NCBI GenBank assembly: GCA_937944855.1 | Contig: CALFAY010000031.1 | Coordinates: forward strand, 1-39,311 | Length of the DNA stretch: 39,311 bases | Reading direction: 5' to 3' | DNA from: an uncultured Planctomycetota bacterium | GTDB taxonomy: Bacteria; Planctomycetota; Planctomycetia; Gemmatales; HRBIN36 | Shown here: positions 35,880 to 39,311 of the stretch, one piece after another | How positions within the stretch are numbered: the stretch's first letter is position 1 | Layout: every line of letters begins with the position of its first letter | Program-made: the position numbers and the translations under genes | The notes under the pieces: model-generated | The model's database searches: none | Seen by the model: the letters and a program-made list of their open reading frames with translations, nothing else | What the model was told of the DNA's origin: nothing

Positions 35880-36995
35880 TTAGGTCCGGGCCTCAAGCTG
35901 AGGGCGATCCGCCGAGGGACTGAGCGGGGGGACATTGGGCCGCACCTCCACGCGGCCGAAGATCATTCGCCCCGCTGGCGTTTGCAAGATGCTGGTCACG
36001 GTGATGGTGACTTCGTTACCGATGTGCGACCGTCCGCCTTCGGCCACGACCATCGTGCCGTCGTCCAGGTAGCCGACCCCTTGCCCTACCTGGTCTCCTG
36101 GCTTGATCAGGCGGACGGTCAGCGTCTCGCCGGGCAGGGCCACGGACTTCAAGGCGTTGGCCAGCTCGTTGAGGTTGATGACATCCACACCTTGCAATTG
36201 CGCGATCTTGTTCAGGTTGAAATCGTTCGTCACCACCCGCGCCCCGAGTGCTTTGGCCAGGGCGACGAGCTTCTGATCCACATCCGCTCCCGCGGTCGTC
36301 TCGGGAGCGGATCCTTCGTGGATCTCCAGTTCCACTTTGGGATTGGCCTGCATCTTCTTGAGCATGTCCATTCCCCGCCGACCGCGATTTCGCTTCAACT
36401 TGTCCGGACTGTCGGCGATGGACTGAAGCTCCTGAAGCACGAATCGGGGAACGATGAGTTTGGTGTCGATGATCCGCGTATCGCAGATGTCGGCGATCCG
36501 GCCATCAATGATGACGCTGGTATCGAGCAGCAACGGCCGCCCGCCCTTGACCTGACGGGAGAACTCCACGTAAGGGATGATGAACCGGAAGTCGTCTTTG
36601 GTCTGCAAGAGGGTGCTCACGCAGATGTAGCAGAAAACAGCCGTGATAAGCATCTGTAGCGGTTGTGTCACCCATTCCGCCTGTATGTCCGCCGGCTTGA
36701 TCAGCGGAATGATCGCCTGAGAGAACAGGTAGCCAAACAGCAGACCGAGCAGAAGCCCGAAGTAGATCGCCGACAACGTCGTGACTGGCTTGTTTTTCAG
36801 GGAAAGATCCACAGCCACGACGCCGATGCCCAGCAGAATGACCGCGGCCAGCGAAATGTAGGAAACTAAAACGGCGGTTTCGGTGTTCCGTTCATCGAGC
36901 ATCTTGCCGATGCCGATGGCCAGTCCCGTCGCCAGGCCGATCACCAGAAGAAGGAAGATCCCGCGAATAAGCCACAACAACATTTGAGTTGGCAT
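35880..36995 (-). CDS. PIN/TRAM-domain membrane protein (YacL-like)
   Basis: The protein has 371 residues. Four membrane helices lie at about 8-28, 42-62, 73-93 and 110-128. A PIN nuclease-like domain follows (about 150-285) with Asp residues in LLDTSVIIDGRIADI and VTNDFNLNKIAQ. A TRAM RNA-binding domain ends it (about 285-350; GDQVGQGVGYLDDGTMVV). The architecture is that of YacL-like proteins, which are thought to be membrane-bound nucleases, but no activity is shown here. A hairpin sits just before the ATG with no obvious ribosome site. It is downstream of HIT-dgt by 74 bases. Confidence 0.9.
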   Translation of the reverse strand: MPTQMLLWLIRGIFLLLVIGLATGLAIGIGKMLDERNTETAVLVSYISLAAVILLGIGVVAVDLSLKNKPVTTLSAIYFGLLLGLLFGYLFSQAIIPLIKPADIQAEWVTQPLQMLITAVFCYICVSTLLQTKDDFRFIIPYVEFSRQVKGGRPLLLDTSVIIDGRIADICDTRIIDTKLIVPRFVLQELQSIADSPDKLKRNRGRRGMDMLKKMQANPKVELEIHEGSAPETTAGADVDQKLVALAKALGARVVTNDFNLNKIAQLQGVDVINLNELANALKSVALPGETLTVRLIKPGDQVGQGVGYLDDGTMVVAEGGRSHIGNEVTITVTSILQTPAGRMIFGRVEVRPNVPPLSPSADRPQLEART

Positions 36996-37003
36996 GAAAG
37001 CGC

Positions 37004-37019
37004 CTCATTCCAAAATGAG
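37004..37019 (-). other. Hairpin just upstream of the PIN/TRAM start
   Basis: On the minus strand CTCATT-TTGG-AATGAG makes a perfect 6-base stem and ends nine bases before the ATG at 36995, over the place where the ribosome site should be. It could reduce translation, or be a weak terminator of dgt. The function is not known. Confidence 0.4.
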
Positions 37020-37069
37020 AGGCCAGCGATGCTGCCTCGGAGGATGGATGAATGATGCCTAGACCTATC

Positions 37070-38230
37070 TTACACGCTCTCGTAAGGGTGGAATAGCCTT
37101 AAATACTCGTCCTGGGCGAAGCGGTCCGTCATGTTGGCGAGGTAGTCGCAGACGGTCTGCTCTACACCTTGAGTTCGCACGGCAGCGGCAAATTGTTCGG
37201 GCAGCTGGCCGGGCGCGCGGCAGTATTCCTGAAACAGTTCCGTGATGAAGCGCTGGGCCTTGGTGGCCATCCGCTGGACTCGGAAATGCCGATATACCCG
37301 CTGCGTCAGGAATGCCTCGAAGTCCGTCTTCAGCCGCAGCATGGCAGGACTGGGTTGGGCCAGAGGATGCGGCAGCTTCCGGATGTCTTCCACGGAGCGG
37401 ATCTCGTATCTGTGCAGGTTATTGCGGGTGTTTTCCAAAAGGTCATTGACCTGCCAGTCGATCAGGATCCGCACCAGGGCGGGTTGCAACTCCTCTTTGC
37501 TGAGCCGCCCATAGCGTTCGTGCGCTCGCTCCTCAGCCTCCCGTAGGAATTCCACTTCGTGTAAATCTGCCGGGGAAATCAGGCCGACATTGAGGGCATC
37601 GTCAAGATCATGCGTGTCGTAAGCCAGCGAATCGGCGGCATCGACGATCTGCGCCTCCAGGAAGGGCTGCGGATAGCTGATGTAGGGCCGGACTTCGGGT
37701 GCCTCGCGTTGCTTGCTGTGATAAGCCATCGACTCCAGCAATTCGTAAGTGAGGTTCAACCCGCGAAAGCCAGGGTAGCGATGCTCCAACAACTCCACCA
37801 GCCGCAGGCCGTGCCGGTTGTGCTCGTAACCTCCGTGGTCCTTCATGCACTGGTCCAGCGCCGTTTCCCCGGCATGACCGAACGGGGGATGACCGAGATC
37901 ATGGGCCAGGGCAATTGCCTCGGTCAGATCTTCATTCACGCCCAACTCCCGGGACAGCGTCCGGCTGATCTGGGCGACTTCGAGCGTGTGCGTCATGCGC
38001 GTCCGGTGGTGATCGCTGTAGTCGTTGACGAGCACCTGAGTCTTGTACATCAACCGGCGGAACGCGGCGCTGTGGACGATGCGGTCCCTGTCCCGCTGGT
38101 AGACCGAGCGGTAGGGATGCTCCTTCTCGGGATACTTTCGGCCGCGGCTCGAAGCCGACCGCATGGCATACGGTGCCAGGAGGGCCTCTTCCCGTTCGTA
38201 GGACTTCACTTCTGGACGGGGATGGATCAT
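37070..38230 (-). CDS. dgt: dGTPase-type HD phosphohydrolase
   Basis: The 386-residue enzyme belongs to the HD superfamily of dGTP triphosphohydrolases, which remove triphosphate from dNTPs and help keep dNTP pools balanced. The metal site is H81 in RMTHTLEV, H110/D111 in LAHDLGHPPFGHAGE, and a later Asp in AQIVDAADSLAYDTHDLDDAL. The length fits the shorter dGTPase-like family. ATG 38230 has GAGGAACG about eight bases upstream, within the end of the HIT gene; the gap to the HIT stop is only ten bases, so the two are co-transcribed. Confidence 0.93.
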   Translation of the reverse strand: MIHPRPEVKSYEREEALLAPYAMRSASSRGRKYPEKEHPYRSVYQRDRDRIVHSAAFRRLMYKTQVLVNDYSDHHRTRMTHTLEVAQISRTLSRELGVNEDLTEAIALAHDLGHPPFGHAGETALDQCMKDHGGYEHNRHGLRLVELLEHRYPGFRGLNLTYELLESMAYHSKQREAPEVRPYISYPQPFLEAQIVDAADSLAYDTHDLDDALNVGLISPADLHEVEFLREAEERAHERYGRLSKEELQPALVRILIDWQVNDLLENTRNNLHRYEIRSVEDIRKLPHPLAQPSPAMLRLKTDFEAFLTQRVYRHFRVQRMATKAQRFITELFQEYCRAPGQLPEQFAAAVRTQGVEQTVCDYLANMTDRFAQDEYLRLFHPYESV

Positions 38231-38240
38231 CGAACGTTCC

Positions 38241-38750
38241 TCACGGCGTCAAAACCCGAAAGTGTTCCTGAAGCAATTCCCACAGGGCCGACAGCGACTG
38301 GGAGATGACCTTGGCATCTCCCAGAACCGGCATGAAGTTCGTGTCTCCCCTCCATCTGGGTACAACATGCCAGTGCATGTGGCCTGGCAGTCCCGCACCT
38401 GCCGCGGTGCCGAGGTTCATGCCGACGTTGTATCCGTCGGGGCGAAGCAGACGGTCCAGGATTTCCAGGCACCGGGCGAGCAGGGTCTGCGAGTCCAGGA
38501 CTTCCTCCGCGGTCAGGCGGCTCGGGCTGGCTTCGTGCCGCCGCGGCGCGATGAGGAGATGCCCCGCGTTGTAGGGATAGCGATTGAGGATCACGACGCT
38601 CAGTTGAGAACGGTAGACAATCAGGTTCTCTTGGTCCTGCGCCGCTGCCAGGCCGGAGCAGATGAAGCATTCTTCCAGCTTCTCTGGACGAGCCGCTGTC
38701 ACGTACTGCTGACGCCAAGGCGCCCAGAGCAGATTGAGACGTGAATCCAC
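38241..38750 (-). CDS. HIT-family nucleotide hydrolase/phosphorylase
   Basis: This 169-residue protein has the triad HMHWH (124-128) of the HIT family, which acts on nucleotide phosphoesters such as Ap4A or AMP-derivatives. NLLWAPWRQQYV at the start and EECFICSG (a CxxC pair) match the Ap4A-phosphorylase-like branch. I place the start at GTG 38750 with GGGAG eight bases upstream, because the conserved region starts right after it; the frame stays open to 38933. It is first in an operon with dgt and divergent from a DUF1080 gene. The substrate is not known. Confidence 0.88.
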   Translation of the reverse strand: MDSRLNLLWAPWRQQYVTAARPEKLEECFICSGLAAAQDQENLIVYRSQLSVVILNRYPYNAGHLLIAPRRHEASPSRLTAEEVLDSQTLLARCLEILDRLLRPDGYNVGMNLGTAAGAGLPGHMHWHVVPRWRGDTNFMPVLGDAKVISQSLSALWELLQEHFRVLTP

Positions 38751-38847
38751 AGCCAAGTCTCCCACGAACTTCGATTGCCAGATTCCCGTTTTTCCGCCCG
38801 AGTAGAAACTGCCAACACCGGCCGGGAGGTCGCAAACCGGGAATTGC

Positions 38848-38866
38848 ACCATATGTGGGGTATGGT
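38848..38866. promoter_or_regulatory. Inverted repeat in the HIT/DUF1080 intergenic region
   Basis: ACCATA and TATGGT, separated by 7 bases, form a perfect 6-base inverted repeat. TACACT (38866-38871), with TTGCAC 16 bases before it at 38844-38849, could be the promoter of the DUF1080 gene. The repeat would overlap this promoter, so it may be an operator. Confidence 0.35.
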
Positions 38867-38897
38867 ACACTGCGGTTCTTCGATGGGGGACGAACCC

Positions 38898-38948
38898 ATG
38901 ACCGATTTCGCGTTCCCGCCCAGCCGAGTTCACGGAGCCAGAACATGA
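38898..38948 (+). CDS. Possible 16-residue leader ORF
   Basis: An ATG with GGGGGA seven bases upstream opens a 16-codon frame whose TGA overlaps the ATG of the DUF1080 gene (ATGA). It may be a leader for coupled translation, but the downstream gene has its own GGAG, so this could be chance. Confidence 0.2.
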   Translation: MTDFAFPPSRVHGART

Positions 38949-39311
38949 CTACCGCATGGCGAACTTCTTTGCCCCCTCTGTTGCTGGCCGGCCTGAGCGT
39001 CCTCCTTCTGGGAGCCTTCAGCCTCGCTGCAGCGGACGAGGGAAACTGGCAGAAATTGACGGCGGACGACTTCGCCAACGTCAACTGCAATCCGGACACC
39101 TGGCAATGGAAAAACGGCTTGTTGTATTGTACCGGCACGCCGATAGGGGTTTTGCGCACCGTCAAGCAGTACAGGAACTTTGAGCTGGAACTGGAATGGC
39201 GTCACTTGAAGTCCGGCGGCAATTCCGGAGTTTTCATCTGGGTGCCGGAGTCCTCGCTGAAAGACCTCAAACCCAATCAGCTGCCACATGGCATCGAAAT
39301 CCAGGTGCTGG
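38945..39311 (+). CDS. DUF1080 / 3-keto-disaccharide hydrolase (partial, N-terminus)
   Basis: This gene runs off the right edge; 122 codons are seen. It starts with a signal peptide (hydrophobic LLLAGLSVLLLGAFSLAAA), then a jelly-roll-like domain with WKNGLLYCTGTPIGVLRT, FELELEWRH and GGNSGVFIWVPE, the classic DUF1080 pattern. Such proteins cleave or bind sugars outside the cytoplasm and are very common in planctomycetes. The ATG at 38945 has GGAG nine bases upstream. The rest cannot be judged from this window. Confidence 0.9.
   Translation, partial: MTTAWRTSLPPLLLAGLSVLLLGAFSLAAADEGNWQKLTADDFANVNCNPDTWQWKNGLLYCTGTPIGVLRTVKQYRNFELELEWRHLKSGGNSGVFIWVPESSLKDLKPNQLPHGIEIQVL

Noticed and set aside
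35478..36659. Plus-strand open frame of 393 codons
   Set aside because: It runs antisense through PIN/TRAM and the TPR gene, both with clear domains. No motif or ribosome site supports it.
1..39311. CRISPR arrays, tRNA or rRNA genes, transposons
   Set aside because: No repeated spacer-like units, no cloverleaf-like sequence in the gaps, no transposase or integrase genes and no terminal inverted repeats were found by eye.

Overview
The window looks like part of a chromosome from a planctomycete, probably Gemmataceae-like. GC is high and gene packing is tight. The markers are a PVC-type membrane-bound dehydrogenase with one CxxCH haem site (21499-24441), a DUF6263-type secreted protein (20438-21343), the start of a DUF1080/3-keto-disaccharide hydrolase at the right edge, a small lipobox protein at the left edge and several very large proteins of unknown role. 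The placement comes from gene content only. I saw no rRNA, tRNA, CRISPR array, insertion sequence, phage gene or attachment site, and no gene-free stretch longer than 300 bases.

Layout. 1-7200 is mostly plus strand: HExxH metallopeptidase, cupin, DNA photolyase, MgtE magnesium transporter, an M28/glutaminyl-cyclase-like hydrolase and a Ddl-like ATP-grasp ligase. 7196-9752 is a divergent pair, MoaB/MogA and an FHA-GAF-sigma54 activator. 9749-12813 is a minus-strand carbon cluster: methylisocitrate lyase, citrate/2-methylcitrate synthase and a stand-alone DUF2090 aldolase. 12995-15891 holds uvrB and a DUF72 gene. 15933-16877 is a diguanylate cyclase. 17137-20460 is a 1107-residue multi-membrane protein with a TPR tail. 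24453-26458 holds a sterol-desaturase-like hydroxylase and an overlapping DoxX-pirin pair. 26583-30503 is an unrecognised 1306-residue protein. 30507-33764 is a minus-strand unit, aroC, an unknown gene and fumarylacetoacetase, divergent from threonine aldolase. 34995-38750 runs HIT, dGTPase, PIN/TRAM and a TPR protein.

How the genes work together. Two DNA-repair genes (photolyase, uvrB) and a dNTP hydrolase point to genome maintenance. The methylcitrate pair suggests propionyl-CoA or central carbon use. The aroC-unknown-fahA unit puts aromatic synthesis and tyrosine breakdown in one transcript. The TANNATG element recurs about 29-71 bases upstream of many starts and is probably the local -10 sequence; between aroC and threonine aldolase it is a perfect palindrome that could fire in both directions.

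The best leads for something new are the 1306-residue protein, the unknown gene coupled to fumarylacetoacetase, the pirin that has lost two metal ligands, the MgtE with a roughly 90-residue extracytoplasmic insertion, and the symmetric promoter. I did not see a defence island or a multi-gene system that I can call new with confidence.
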